DNA of 35,160 nucleotides from an uncultured beta proteobacterium (lineage in GTDB: Bacteria; Pseudomonadota; Gammaproteobacteria; Burkholderiales; Burkholderiaceae_B). The DNA lies in NCBI GenBank assembly GCA_903929925.1, contig CAIYWO010000416.1, positions 1 to 35,160 on the forward strand. The letters are read 5' to 3'. The notes beneath the pieces are model-generated. The model was not told where the DNA came from. It did no database searches and saw nothing but the letters and a program-made list of their open reading frames with translations. The position numbers were made by a program, and so were the translations under genes. Below, piece after piece: positions 8,100-15,859 of the stretch (within the stretch, counting starts at the first letter, position 1; the number at the start of each line of letters is the position of its first letter).

Positions 8100-9442
8100 G
8101 TAGTCAAGTCGACTGCGGCAAGAATTTCCACACATTGTGTGGCAAGCGCCTCTTGCTCTGCCTCGACCATCAGCCTAAGCTTTGGCTCGGTTCCGGATGC
8201 ACGGATCAACACACGCCCTTTGTCGCCTAACAAAGATTCGGCTTTTGCCTGCGCTGCTTGCAAGCCCGCATGATTTGCCCAGTCCATGCCGGGCTTAAGC
8301 GGTACATTGATCATCTTTTGCGGGTACATTTTCAGGTCAGACACCCAAGCCTCAAGCGACTCACCACTACGTTTGAGCGCAGCTAACACTTGCAGGGCTG
8401 CAACAATTCCATCCCCTGTCGTATGCGAATCGAGACATAACAAATGTCCTGAACTCTCGCCCCCGTATAACCAACCGCGCTTGCGCAATTGCTCTAGAAC
8501 GTAGCGATCACCAACTTGCGCGCGTTCAAACTCAATTCCTAAGGCCCGAATCTGTTTCTCGAACCCGAAGTTTGTCATGAGCGTGCCCACCACGCCTGCG
8601 ACGGGCCCACGCGTCATACGCTCGCGCACCACAGCAAACAACAGCTCGTCGCCGTTATAAATACGTCCCGACGCATCTACCATCTGCACCCGATCGGCAT
8701 CACCATCCAAGGCAATGCCTAAATCTGCACCGCGCGCCTTAACTTCTGCGGCGAGGCTCTCAGGATGCAAGGCACCGACATCCTTGTTGATGTTGAAACC
8801 ATTAGGCGACACACCGATTGCGTGCACCTCGGCACCGAGCTCTCGGAAAACGTGAGGCGCAATGTGATAAGCAGCACCGTTCGCTGCATCAATCACGAGC
8901 TTGAGCCCATCGAGGTCGAGATCTGACGGAAAGGTGCTTTTGCAAAATTCAATGTAACGACCTGGTGCATCATCGATACGGCGGGCACGCCCAAGTTTTT
9001 CTGACGTCACACAACCCAAGGGCTCTTCAAGTGCAGCCTCGATCGCAGCTTCGGTTTCATCGCGAAGCTTCATTCCGTTAGACGCAAAAAATTTGATCCC
9101 GTTATCTTGATAGGCATTGTGCGATGCGCTGATTACAATTCCTGCCACCAAGCGCCAGGTGCGCGTCAAATAAGCAACGGCGGGCGTAGGCAAGGGGCCA
9201 GCTAAAAGCACTTCAACGCCTGCAGCGGCAAAGCCCGCCTCAAGTGCAGATTCCAGCATATAACCACTAATACGCGTATCTTTTCCAATCAGCACGGTCG
9301 GCTTACCGCGGCGCGTCGAATGCTCTTTAGCCAACACCTTGCCAGCTGCGTAACCAAGACGCAAAGCAAAAGCGGCGTTAATCACGTCGCCCCCTACTTC
9401 ACCACGCACACCATCCGTTCCAAAATACTTACGTTGACTCAT
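8096..9442 (-). CDS. glmM: Phosphoglucosamine mutase
   Basis: GlmM interconverts glucosamine-6-phosphate and glucosamine-1-phosphate, feeding UDP-GlcNAc for peptidoglycan and lipopolysaccharide. The frame is open 11 codons further upstream. The ATG at 9442 is favoured because it gives the family N-terminus MSQRKYFGTDGVRG and overlaps the folP stop as ATGA, a classic coupling arrangement. The 448-residue length is typical. The active-site phosphoserine lies in ISASHN (S107), and the metal-binding loop is DGDADR (about 246-251). The C-terminal phosphate-binding motif RASGTEPKLR is present. folP-glmM adjacency is common in proteobacteria. Confidence 0.97.
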   Translation of the reverse strand: MSQRKYFGTDGVRGEVGGDVINAAFALRLGYAAGKVLAKEHSTRRGKPTVLIGKDTRISGYMLESALEAGFAAAGVEVLLAGPLPTPAVAYLTRTWRLVAGIVISASHNAYQDNGIKFFASNGMKLRDETEAAIEAALEEPLGCVTSEKLGRARRIDDAPGRYIEFCKSTFPSDLDLDGLKLVIDAANGAAYHIAPHVFRELGAEVHAIGVSPNGFNINKDVGALHPESLAAEVKARGADLGIALDGDADRVQMVDASGRIYNGDELLFAVVRERMTRGPVAGVVGTLMTNFGFEKQIRALGIEFERAQVGDRYVLEQLRKRGWLYGGESSGHLLCLDSHTTGDGIVAALQVLAALKRSGESLEAWVSDLKMYPQKMINVPLKPGMDWANHAGLQAAQAKAESLLGDKGRVLIRASGTEPKLRLMVEAEQEALATQCVEILAAVDLTT

Positions 9443-10284
9443 AACCTGTTTCCCGCATCCTTTACCGACTGCCAAATCATCAGGGCATCGCGGGTTTCAC
9501 CCACATCGTGCACCCGAAGTACCTTTGCGCCATGCTCGACGCCTGCCAATGCTGCGGCAACGCTACCCGACAGACGCTGATCCACGGACCTGCCCGTTAC
9601 TGCGCCAAGCATAGACTTTCGAGAAGCTCCAAAAACGACAGGATAACCGCTAGCGACAATAGTCTCCAACTCGGCGACCAATCGATAATTTTGAGCAACC
9701 GTTTTGCCAAACCCTAAACCAGGATCGATACTAATCCGAGCACGACTCACGCCAAGCTGCTCCACGCTGCGCGCTTGTTTTAACAAGGCCTCGTGGACCT
9801 CGCGCACAACGTCCTCATAATGCGGCTCTCGCTGCATCGTGCGTGGCTCGCCCTGCATGTGCATAACGCATACACCACACGTAGCGTGCTCAGCAACCAC
9901 GGCGCGCGCTTGCGGATCGCGCATGCCAGTGACGTCATTAATGATGTCAGCTCCCATCGCAAGAGCCGCACGCATGACTGCTGGCTTACACGTATCAATC
10001 GATAAGGCAACGCCGCTGTCTCTCATAGCCTCCAGAACAGGCATCACCCGAGCGAGCTCCACCTCCAGTGAAACAGGCGCCGCACCGGGCCGCGTAGACT
10101 CTCCACCGATATCGAGAATCTGTGCGCCCTCGGACGCAAGCTCGCGTGCGTGTGCAATGGCAGCATCCGCCTGATCATGCTGTCCCCCATCGAAAAAAGA
10201 GTCCGGGGTGACATTCACGATTCCCATAAGAATCGGGCGCTCGAGAGCAAACTCGAAACGCCCGCACTGCCACATCTTATGCAT
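9439..10284 (-). CDS. folP: Dihydropteroate synthase
   Basis: FolP condenses p-aminobenzoate with dihydropterin pyrophosphate in folate synthesis and is the sulfonamide target. The 281-residue protein carries both family signatures, MGIVNVTPDSF (about 20-30) and DIGGESTRPG (about 58-67), plus the C-terminal GASRKSM. An alternative ATG three codons later is equally possible; neither has a strong ribosome-binding site. The gene begins 20 bases after ftsH and overlaps glmM by 4 bases, so ftsH-folP-glmM reads as one operon. Confidence 0.96.
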   Translation of the reverse strand: MHKMWQCGRFEFALERPILMGIVNVTPDSFFDGGQHDQADAAIAHARELASEGAQILDIGGESTRPGAAPVSLEVELARVMPVLEAMRDSGVALSIDTCKPAVMRAALAMGADIINDVTGMRDPQARAVVAEHATCGVCVMHMQGEPRTMQREPHYEDVVREVHEALLKQARSVEQLGVSRARISIDPGLGFGKTVAQNYRLVAELETIVASGYPVVFGASRKSMLGAVTGRSVDQRLSGSVAAALAGVEHGAKVLRVHDVGETRDALMIWQSVKDAGNRL

Positions 10285-10304
10285 GCCGTACTGATTCGCT
10301 GCGC

Positions 10305-12197
10305 TTAGACCGCAGCGGCTGGATCACTACTTGTTCCTGGTGCTGTTCCGCTAGGTGGCGAACCAGTCGAATCCATGGGTACGTCAGGGACTTTGGGGGC
10401 ACGAGGGGGACGACCTTCAATGATGTCATTGATCTGATCTGCATCAATCGTTTCCCACTCAAGCAAGGTTTTGGCCATGACTTCAACCTTCTCGCGATTG
10501 CTTTCAAGAATCGTGCGGGCCACTGCATATTGCTCGTCGATGATCTTACGAATCTGTCGATCAACCTTTTGCATCGTGTCTTCGGACATATGAGTCGTTT
10601 TCGTCACGCTACGGCCCAAGAAAACCTCACCCTCATTTTCTGCATAGACCATCGGGCCGAGTTCTTCGGACATACCGTAACGCGTCACCATGTCCCGCGC
10701 CATCGCCGTTGCACGCTCAAAGTCGTTCGAGGCGCCAGTCGTCATTTGGTTCATGAACAATTCCTCGGCGATACGACCACCAAACAACACGGCGATCGTG
10801 CACAACATACGCTCTTTGTCCATGCTGTAGCGGTCACCCTCAGGCAACTGCATCGTTACACCGAGCGCACGACCACGAGGAATAATCGTGACCTTGTGCA
10901 CAGGATCCGTTTTGGGCAGCATGCGTGCAACCACAGCATGGCCAGACTCGTGATAAGCCGTGTTGCGGCGCTCTTCTTCAGGCATCACTAAGGAGCGTCG
11001 CTCAGCACCCATCATGATTTTGTCTTTGGCTTTCTCAAAGTCGGACATATCGACCGTGCGGCCATTGCGACGCGCCGCAAACAAGGCAGCCTCGTTCACC
11101 AAGTTAGCCAGATCGGCACCAGAAAAACCGGGGCATCCGCGAGCCAAAATATGCGCATCTACGTTTTGTGCCAACGGCACTTTGCGCATGTGCACCTTGA
11201 GAATTTGTTCGCGACCACGAATATCAGGGAGTGGCACGACTACTTGACGGTCAAAGCGTCCGGGACGCAGCAACGCGGGATCCAACACATCGGGGCGGTT
11301 GGTCGCGGCAATCACGATGACACCGACTCCGGACTCAAAACCGTCCATTTCAACCAGCAACTGGTTGAGTGTCTGTTCGCGCTCGTCGTTACCGCCACCG
11401 AGACCTGCGCCACGCTGGCGACCCACCGCATCGATTTCATCGATGAAAATGATGCAAGGCGAATGCTTTTTAGCGTTCTCGAACATATCACGCACGCGCG
11501 CTGCGCCGACGCCGACAAACATCTCAACAAAGTCGGAACCTGAAATACTGAAGAAAGGAACCTTCGCTTCGCCAGCGATGGCTTTAGCCAAGAGTGTCTT
11601 GCCTGTGCCGGGCGAACCCACCATCAAGACGCCACGCGGGATGTGTCCGCCAAGCTTTTGAAACTTGGTCGGATCGCGTAAAAAATCGACCAATTCTTGT
11701 ACGTCTTCTTTGGCTTCGTCGCAGCCTGCAACGTCCGCGAAGGTAACGGCGTTGGTGCTCTCATCGAGCATCTTCGCGCGTGACTTACCAAAACTAAACG
11801 CACCACCCTTACCACCACCCTGCATCTGACGCATGAAAAACACCCACACGCCAATCAGCAAGAGCATCGGAAACCAGGAGACAAAAATACTCATCAGGAA
11901 GGAAGGCTCTTCGCGCGCCTTGCCTGACACCTGCACGCCAGCCTTCATCAGGTCAGAGACCATCCAAAGATCGCCTGGCGAAGTCAAGGTATAGGGCCGG
12001 CCAGAGTCAGGGGTGACATGCAAGACGTCGCTTTGCACATCGACCTTGCGAATTTTTCCGGAGCGGGCATCATCCATGAATTGGGTGTAACTCACCGAAT
12101 CCTGCGATGGGGAGCGGGTGTCGAACTGTTTAAACACAGTGAACAACACCAGCGCGATCACCATCCAGACCGCAACTTTCGAAAAAGAATTATTCAA
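10305..12197 (-). CDS. ftsH: ATP-dependent zinc metalloprotease FtsH
   Basis: FtsH is a membrane-anchored hexameric AAA+ protease that degrades misfolded membrane proteins and regulators such as LpxC and sigma-32 in studied relatives. The 630-residue protein has two membrane helices (about 8-24 and 101-122) around a periplasmic segment. It has Walker A GSPGTGKT (194-201), Walker B IIFIDEID (249-256) and the arginine-finger region RPGRFDR (about 311-317). The zinc-protease motif is HESGH (416-420). The C-terminus is Pro/Ser/Gly-rich and low in complexity. It lies 190 bases downstream of rlmE, with a likely terminator between them. Confidence 0.98.
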   Translation of the reverse strand: MNNSFSKVAVWMVIALVLFTVFKQFDTRSPSQDSVSYTQFMDDARSGKIRKVDVQSDVLHVTPDSGRPYTLTSPGDLWMVSDLMKAGVQVSGKAREEPSFLMSIFVSWFPMLLLIGVWVFFMRQMQGGGKGGAFSFGKSRAKMLDESTNAVTFADVAGCDEAKEDVQELVDFLRDPTKFQKLGGHIPRGVLMVGSPGTGKTLLAKAIAGEAKVPFFSISGSDFVEMFVGVGAARVRDMFENAKKHSPCIIFIDEIDAVGRQRGAGLGGGNDEREQTLNQLLVEMDGFESGVGVIVIAATNRPDVLDPALLRPGRFDRQVVVPLPDIRGREQILKVHMRKVPLAQNVDAHILARGCPGFSGADLANLVNEAALFAARRNGRTVDMSDFEKAKDKIMMGAERRSLVMPEEERRNTAYHESGHAVVARMLPKTDPVHKVTIIPRGRALGVTMQLPEGDRYSMDKERMLCTIAVLFGGRIAEELFMNQMTTGASNDFERATAMARDMVTRYGMSEELGPMVYAENEGEVFLGRSVTKTTHMSEDTMQKVDRQIRKIIDEQYAVARTILESNREKVEVMAKTLLEWETIDADQINDIIEGRPPRAPKVPDVPMDSTGSPPSGTAPGTSSDPAAAV

Positions 12198-12263
12198 GGC
12201 CGATCTCCAGCATATGTTCTGACGCGCAGCGATTTCTTTTGGCCTAAAGCAATCGTCGCAAAA

Positions 12264-12272
12264 TTATCCACA
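12264..12272 (-). promoter_or_regulatory. Perfect DnaA-box match upstream of ftsH
   Basis: TTATCCACA on the plus strand (TGTGGATAA on the minus strand) equals a consensus DnaA 9-mer. It lies about 70 bases before the ftsH start and overlaps a GATAAT that could serve as a -10. A single exact 9-mer in 35 kb is near what chance allows, so regulation by DnaA is only a possibility. Confidence 0.3.
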
Positions 12273-12352
12273 ACCCATTCTACCCCGATTCAATCCCGCT
12301 ATTCGTAGCAATACCGGGGGATGCGCAAGGATATAAGGGCTTGAAAAACCAG

Positions 12353-12377
12353 ATAAAACACTCCCCAAACAGGGGGT
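12353..12377 (-). terminator. Likely rho-independent terminator of rlmE
   Basis: On the minus strand, 12 bases after the rlmE stop, ACCCCC and GGGGAGT can pair around a TGTTT-containing loop with one mismatch. The stem is followed by GTTTTAT. The short GC stem with a U-run fits an intrinsic terminator separating rlmE from ftsH. Confidence 0.5.
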
Positions 12378-12388
12378 ATTGCTTGACC

Positions 12389-13024
12389 CTAGCCCTTTCG
12401 ACCTTTCGCAATCAAAAAGGTTTCAGAAGAACGATCTCGCGACGCCTTTGGCTTGCGCTCCACCACTCTTTTGAAGTGACGTTTAAAACTTTCCACGATT
12501 TGAGAAAAACCGCTTCCGTGGAAAGCTTTGACAATCAACGCCCCCTCAGGTTTGAGGTGCATAAGTGAAAATTCAAGAGCTAAATCGCAAACTTGTTGAA
12601 TTCGGGCCGAATCCGCACTGCCCACGCCAGAAAGGTTAGGCGCCATATCTGACATGACCAGATCCACAGCCTGCCCATCCAGAAGCTCATTGAGCTGCTC
12701 CAGCACGCCATCCTCGCTAAAGTCCCCCAGTATGAACTCCACACCCTCAATTGGCTCCATCGGCAACAGATCCAGGGCAACGATTCGGCCGTCGATGACG
12801 CCGCCCTTGCCCACTAGGCGTTCACGCGCGACCTGAGACCAGCTCCCTGGGGTAGAACCCAAATCGACCACAATATCGCCCCGGCGCATAAGTTTCTCGG
12901 CATCGAGAATCTCCGTCAGCTTAAAAGCGGCCCGAGCCCGGTAGCCTTTTTGTTGCGCCAATTTAACGAATGGGTCGTTGATATGCTGCATCACCCACTC
13001 TTTTGAAAATTTGTTCTTGGCCAT
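12389..13024 (-). CDS. rlmE: 23S rRNA 2'-O-methyltransferase RlmE (FtsJ/RrmJ)
   Basis: RlmE methylates the ribose of U2552 (E. coli numbering) in the A-loop of 23S rRNA, a late 50S assembly step. I use the ATG at 13024 (MAKNKFSKEWV, 211 residues), which matches the family's usual start and length. The 24 codons available further upstream would overlap yhbY. Visible motifs are the N-terminal DPFVKLAQQKGYRARAAFKL, the SAM-binding VVDLGSTPGSWSQVA, the catalytic aspartate region LVMSDMAPNLSG and the catalytic lysine in ALIVKAFHG. It is divergent from yhbY with only 18 bases between the start codons. Confidence 0.96.
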   Translation of the reverse strand: MAKNKFSKEWVMQHINDPFVKLAQQKGYRARAAFKLTEILDAEKLMRRGDIVVDLGSTPGSWSQVARERLVGKGGVIDGRIVALDLLPMEPIEGVEFILGDFSEDGVLEQLNELLDGQAVDLVMSDMAPNLSGVGSADSARIQQVCDLALEFSLMHLKPEGALIVKAFHGSGFSQIVESFKRHFKRVVERKPKASRDRSSETFLIAKGRKG

Positions 13025-13042
13025 TCCCGTACAATTCACCTT

Positions 13043-13651
13043 ATGACTATGGAACTCACCCCACGCGAACGCAGTGCGCTGCGCGCCGCCGCCCACCCCC
13101 TCAAGCCAGTCGTCTTAATAGGTGACAACGGTTTAACTGAGGCCGTATTAAAAGAAATCGATCGCGCGCTATCCTCGCACGAATTAATCAAAGTGCGCGC
13201 CGGCACAGCGGATCGCGAGGATCGCGACGAAATGCTCTCCGCTATTTGCGAAGCGCTATCGTGTGCACCCGTGCACCATCTGGGCAAGATGCTGATCCTG
13301 TTCAGATCCGGAGAACAAAGCACTTACCTCAAACCACCGGTTGAGCCTCGCAGCCCTGCCTTACGCAAGCCCACTGAGCCACACACACCCAAAAAGCTCG
13401 CTGCGCACGGCAAAAAACTGGAAAAACCAAAACGTCGAACACGCGCCGAACGAGATCAAGAGATCGAAACCGAACGCCCAAAGGTGTTCGCTGGTGATCG
13501 GCCCACAAGACCAAGTACTCGCGCAAACACCAGCAAGGATACAGCACACGGGATTCCTCGTCGCAGCGCTCTATCGCTACGTGCTGGCGCACGTCGTGGC
13601 ACCTTGGCGGGCGCAGCGAGCGCGCGCAAGCGGGCTCCGGTCAAGCGCTAG
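13043..13651 (+). CDS. yhbY: YhbY-type RNA-binding protein with long basic C-terminal tail
   Basis: Residues 3-96 form a CRS1-YhbY (CRM) domain, a small RNA-binding fold linked to 50S ribosome assembly. It shows the conserved start LTPRERSALRAAAHPLKPVV and the GxxG loop as GDNG (27-30). E. coli YhbY is about 97 residues; this protein has 202. The extra half (about 100-202) is rich in Arg, Lys, Pro, Ala and Thr, looks disordered and has no recognised domain. ATG codons at 13043 and 13049 are both possible starts. The gene is divergent from rlmE, another 50S assembly factor, and convergent with greA. Confidence 0.88.
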   Translation: MTMELTPRERSALRAAAHPLKPVVLIGDNGLTEAVLKEIDRALSSHELIKVRAGTADREDRDEMLSAICEALSCAPVHHLGKMLILFRSGEQSTYLKPPVEPRSPALRKPTEPHTPKKLAAHGKKLEKPKRRTRAERDQEIETERPKVFAGDRPTRPSTRANTSKDTAHGIPRRSALSLRAGARRGTLAGAASARKRAPVKR

Positions 13652-13667
13652 CCTAAAAGCTAGCGCT
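13644..13667. terminator. Hairpin between convergent yhbY and greA
   Basis: A perfect 9-bp inverted repeat, AGCGCTAGC and GCTAGCGCT, encloses a 6-base loop and overlaps the yhbY stop codon. It sits in the 27-base convergent gap. Neither side has a good U tract, so it may protect transcript ends or act as an imperfect two-way terminator. Confidence 0.45.
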
Positions 13668-13678
13668 GCTGGGCATGC

Positions 13679-14155
13679 TCAGAGGTACTTGACGCTCACG
13701 ATTTCGAACTCGCGCTCACCAGACGGTGCCCTGACCGTCACCACATCACCTTCGTACTTGCCGATCAACGCGCGGGCAACGGGGCTTGAAACAGAGATCA
13801 GATTCGCGCGGATATCTGCTTCGATATCTCCAACAATCTGATACGTGACTTTATCGCCGGATTCGAGATCTTCGATCTCAACGGTTGCACCGAACACCAC
13901 GCGTCCGTCTGCATCGATCGATGCTGGATCAATCAATTGCGCATTAGATAGCGTGCCATCGAGTTCACCAATACGGCCTTCAATAAAGCCTTGACGCTCA
14001 CGCGCGGCATCGTATTCAGCATTTTCAGACAGGTCGCCCTGCGCGCGCGCTTCGGCGATCGCGTTAATCACAGCGGGACGTTCGACGTGCTTGAGACGGT
14101 GCAGTTCGGCTTGCAAGCGCTCGGCCCCGCGCACGGTAAGAGGAATAGTGGCCAT
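13679..14155 (-). CDS. greA: Transcription elongation factor GreA
   Basis: GreA rescues backtracked RNA polymerase by stimulating cleavage of the nascent RNA. The 158-residue length is exactly typical. The N-terminal half is an antiparallel coiled coil. Its acidic tip is in GDLSENAEYDAA (about 40-51), holding the Asp and Glu that reach the polymerase active site. The C-terminal half is the FKBP-like domain ending in the usual short basic stretch. The start ATG has GGGA at 8-9 bases, immediately after the T-run of a terminator-like hairpin. In related genomes greA commonly sits close to carB; here five genes separate them. Confidence 0.97.
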   Translation of the reverse strand: MATIPLTVRGAERLQAELHRLKHVERPAVINAIAEARAQGDLSENAEYDAARERQGFIEGRIGELDGTLSNAQLIDPASIDADGRVVFGATVEIEDLESGDKVTYQIVGDIEADIRANLISVSSPVARALIGKYEGDVVTVRAPSGEREFEIVSVKYL

Positions 14156-14164
14156 AATGTTTTC

Positions 14165-14201
14165 CCAAAAAGCAAAACCCCGGATCGAGTCGAAACCGGG
14201 G
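14165..14201 (-). terminator. Intrinsic-terminator-like hairpin in the greA leader
   Basis: On the minus strand CCCCGG and CCGGGG pair around a 12-base loop and are followed by TTTTGCTTTTT. The T-run ends about 10 bases before the greA start and right next to its GGGA ribosome-binding site. It could stop transcription before greA and yield a short leader RNA, or it could be a relic of an upstream gene once located here. Confidence 0.6.
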
Positions 14202-14281
14202 CAATCAACAAGGTTGTATTGTGAGGAAAATTTAGGACAAATGCAAGTGTTCGGCTGTTTTTAGGGGCACGCCTCTGTTTT

Positions 14282-14310
14282 TTTACAAAAAATGTAGCAA
14301 GCACTAAAAT
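14282..14310 (+). promoter_or_regulatory. Sigma-70-like promoter of fpr
   Basis: TTTACA (14282-14287) and TAAAAT (14305-14310) are each one base from the -35 and -10 consensus and are spaced by exactly 17 bases. Transcription should begin near 14317, about 50 bases before the fpr ATG. Confidence 0.65.
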
Positions 14311-14337
14311 TTAATGTTGTAAATGCTACATTACAAC
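14291..14337. promoter_or_regulatory. Operator-like nested inverted repeats over the fpr promoter
   Basis: AATGTAGCA (14291-14299) and TGCTACATT (14324-14332) are perfect inverted copies 33 bases apart centre to centre, about three helical turns. A second perfect palindrome, GTTGTAA (14316-14322) and TTACAAC (14331-14337), shares the right-hand side. The left copy fills the promoter spacer and the right-hand palindrome covers the predicted start site. That is the position expected of a repressor operator. Confidence 0.55.
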
Positions 14338-14365
14338 TTATCCCTCACCTAATAACGAGTCCGCC

Positions 14366-15139
14366 ATGAGTGCCTTTAACGAAGAGCGTGTTTTAACAGT
14401 TCATCACTGGACTGATCGACTGTTTAGTTTCACAACCACGCGCGACCCCTCTTTACGTTTCAGCAATGGTCATTTCACAATGATTGGGTTGCGGGTCAAT
14501 GACAAGCCTCTGCTTCGAGCCTACAGCATCGTCAGCCCCAATTACGAAGAGCATCTTGAGTTTTTAAGTATCAAAGTTGAGGACGGCCCGCTCACTTCTC
14601 GTTTGCAACACATCAAGGTCGGAGACTCCATTGTTGTCGGCCGCAAACCGACGGGCACCTTACTGATTGACTATCTATTGCCGGGCAAACGTTTGTACAT
14701 GTTTTCATCTGGCACCGGACTTGCCCCGTTTTTAAGTGTGATTCGCGACCCAGAGACTTACGAGAAATTTGAAGAAGTCATCTTGGTGCATGGCGTGCGT
14801 GAAGTCGCTGAACTGGCTTATCACGACTACTTAACGCAGACATTGCCTAAGCACGAGTTCCTCGGAGAGATGGTCTCCAAGCAATTGAAATACTACCCAA
14901 CCGTGACACGTGAAGCGTACAAAAATACGGGACGCATCACCTCGCTGATTGAAAATGGAAAGCTTTTTTCGGATCTAGGCGTGCCTCCACTGAACCGCGA
15001 ACAGGACCGCATCATGATCTGCGGCAGCCCTGGTATGTTGCGCGATCTAAAGACGATGCTCGAGGAACGCGGGTTTAACGAAGGCAACACCTCAAAGCCT
15101 GGGGACTTCGTGATTGAACGTGCGTTTGCCGAACAATAA
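14366..15139 (+). CDS. fpr: Ferredoxin--NADP+ reductase (bacterial FPR type)
   Basis: This flavoenzyme moves electrons between NADPH and ferredoxin or flavodoxin in the cytoplasm. It often serves redox balance, iron-sulfur assembly and oxidative-stress defence. The 257-residue protein shows the FAD-binding RAYSIVS (51-57) with its following GPLTSRLQ segment. The NADP-binding part has SSGTGLAPFLS (about 114-124), CGSPGML and the short C-terminal end FVIERAFAEQ typical of bacterial FPRs. It starts a plus-strand run with the TetR gene 11 bases later. Its promoter is overlaid by inverted repeats, suggesting repression, perhaps by that TetR protein. Confidence 0.95.
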   Translation: MSAFNEERVLTVHHWTDRLFSFTTTRDPSLRFSNGHFTMIGLRVNDKPLLRAYSIVSPNYEEHLEFLSIKVEDGPLTSRLQHIKVGDSIVVGRKPTGTLLIDYLLPGKRLYMFSSGTGLAPFLSVIRDPETYEKFEEVILVHGVREVAELAYHDYLTQTLPKHEFLGEMVSKQLKYYPTVTREAYKNTGRITSLIENGKLFSDLGVPPLNREQDRIMICGSPGMLRDLKTMLEERGFNEGNTSKPGDFVIERAFAEQ

Positions 15140-15150
15140 AGACGCCACCG

Positions 15151-15828
15151 ATGACGGCCAAGGCTATATCGAACGCGCAGCCTCAACGTAGAGTTGGGGT
15201 ACGCGAAAAGTCAGCGGAAACGACTCGCGACAGCCTGTTAATGGCTGCGATCAAGATATTTGCCGAACATGGATTTGACGGCGGCAGCATCGACCAAATA
15301 TCAAAGGCTGCAAACTCTCACGACCGAATGATTTATTACTATTTTGGTAATAAAGAAAGTTTGTTTGTCGCAGCACTTGAGGAAATCTATCGACGCTTTA
15401 ACGTTGCCGAAGCGGCACTCACTCTCGACTTAACTCGGCCCAAGCTTGCGCTCGAGCAAGTCGTGCGCTTTGTTCTGCACTACTACAAAGAACACCCAGA
15501 ATTTGTCACGTTGCTCAATAGCGAAAACCTGCACCGAGGCAAACATATCGTACGTTCAGATAAAGCACAGCAGTTTTCATCCCCCGCAATCAGCGTCGTA
15601 GATGATGTCCTGCGGCGGGGGATCGCAGAAGGAAGTTTTCGCGCAACGGTTGCCTCCCGCGATCTCTACATGATGATCGTAGCCTTGGGTTATTTTTACC
15701 AATCCAATCGGTTCACGCTTTCGGCCTTCCTAGGAGAAAACCTTGAAACTCCGGAAGTCTTTGAACAATGGGAAACGTTTGTGATTGACGCCGTGCTGCG
15801 CACGGTGCTCAACCCAGCGGCGCTGTAA
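15151..15828 (+). CDS. TetR/AcrR-family transcriptional regulator
   Basis: The N-terminal segment (about 27-73) is a TetR-type DNA-binding domain. It begins TRDSLLMAAIKIFAEHGFDG, and the recognition-helix region ends in the family's YYYFGNKESLF. The rest (about 75-225) is a helical ligand-binding and dimerisation domain with no recognisable ligand signature. The gene follows fpr by 11 bases and is very probably co-transcribed, so it may regulate its own operon through the inverted repeats before fpr. The ATG has only a weak ribosome-binding site, but the next in-frame ATG would cut into the DNA-binding domain. The ligand is unknown. Confidence 0.9.
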   Translation: MTAKAISNAQPQRRVGVREKSAETTRDSLLMAAIKIFAEHGFDGGSIDQISKAANSHDRMIYYYFGNKESLFVAALEEIYRRFNVAEAALTLDLTRPKLALEQVVRFVLHYYKEHPEFVTLLNSENLHRGKHIVRSDKAQQFSSPAISVVDDVLRRGIAEGSFRATVASRDLYMMIVALGYFYQSNRFTLSAFLGENLETPEVFEQWETFVIDAVLRTVLNPAAL

Positions 15829-15859
15829 ACTGCCTGCTTTTGTTTAACTGAGCATTGGC

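Noticed and set aside
10530..10991. 153-codon frame antisense to ftsH
   Set aside because: It is contained in ftsH, with histidine- and arginine-rich low-information sequence typical of antisense frames.
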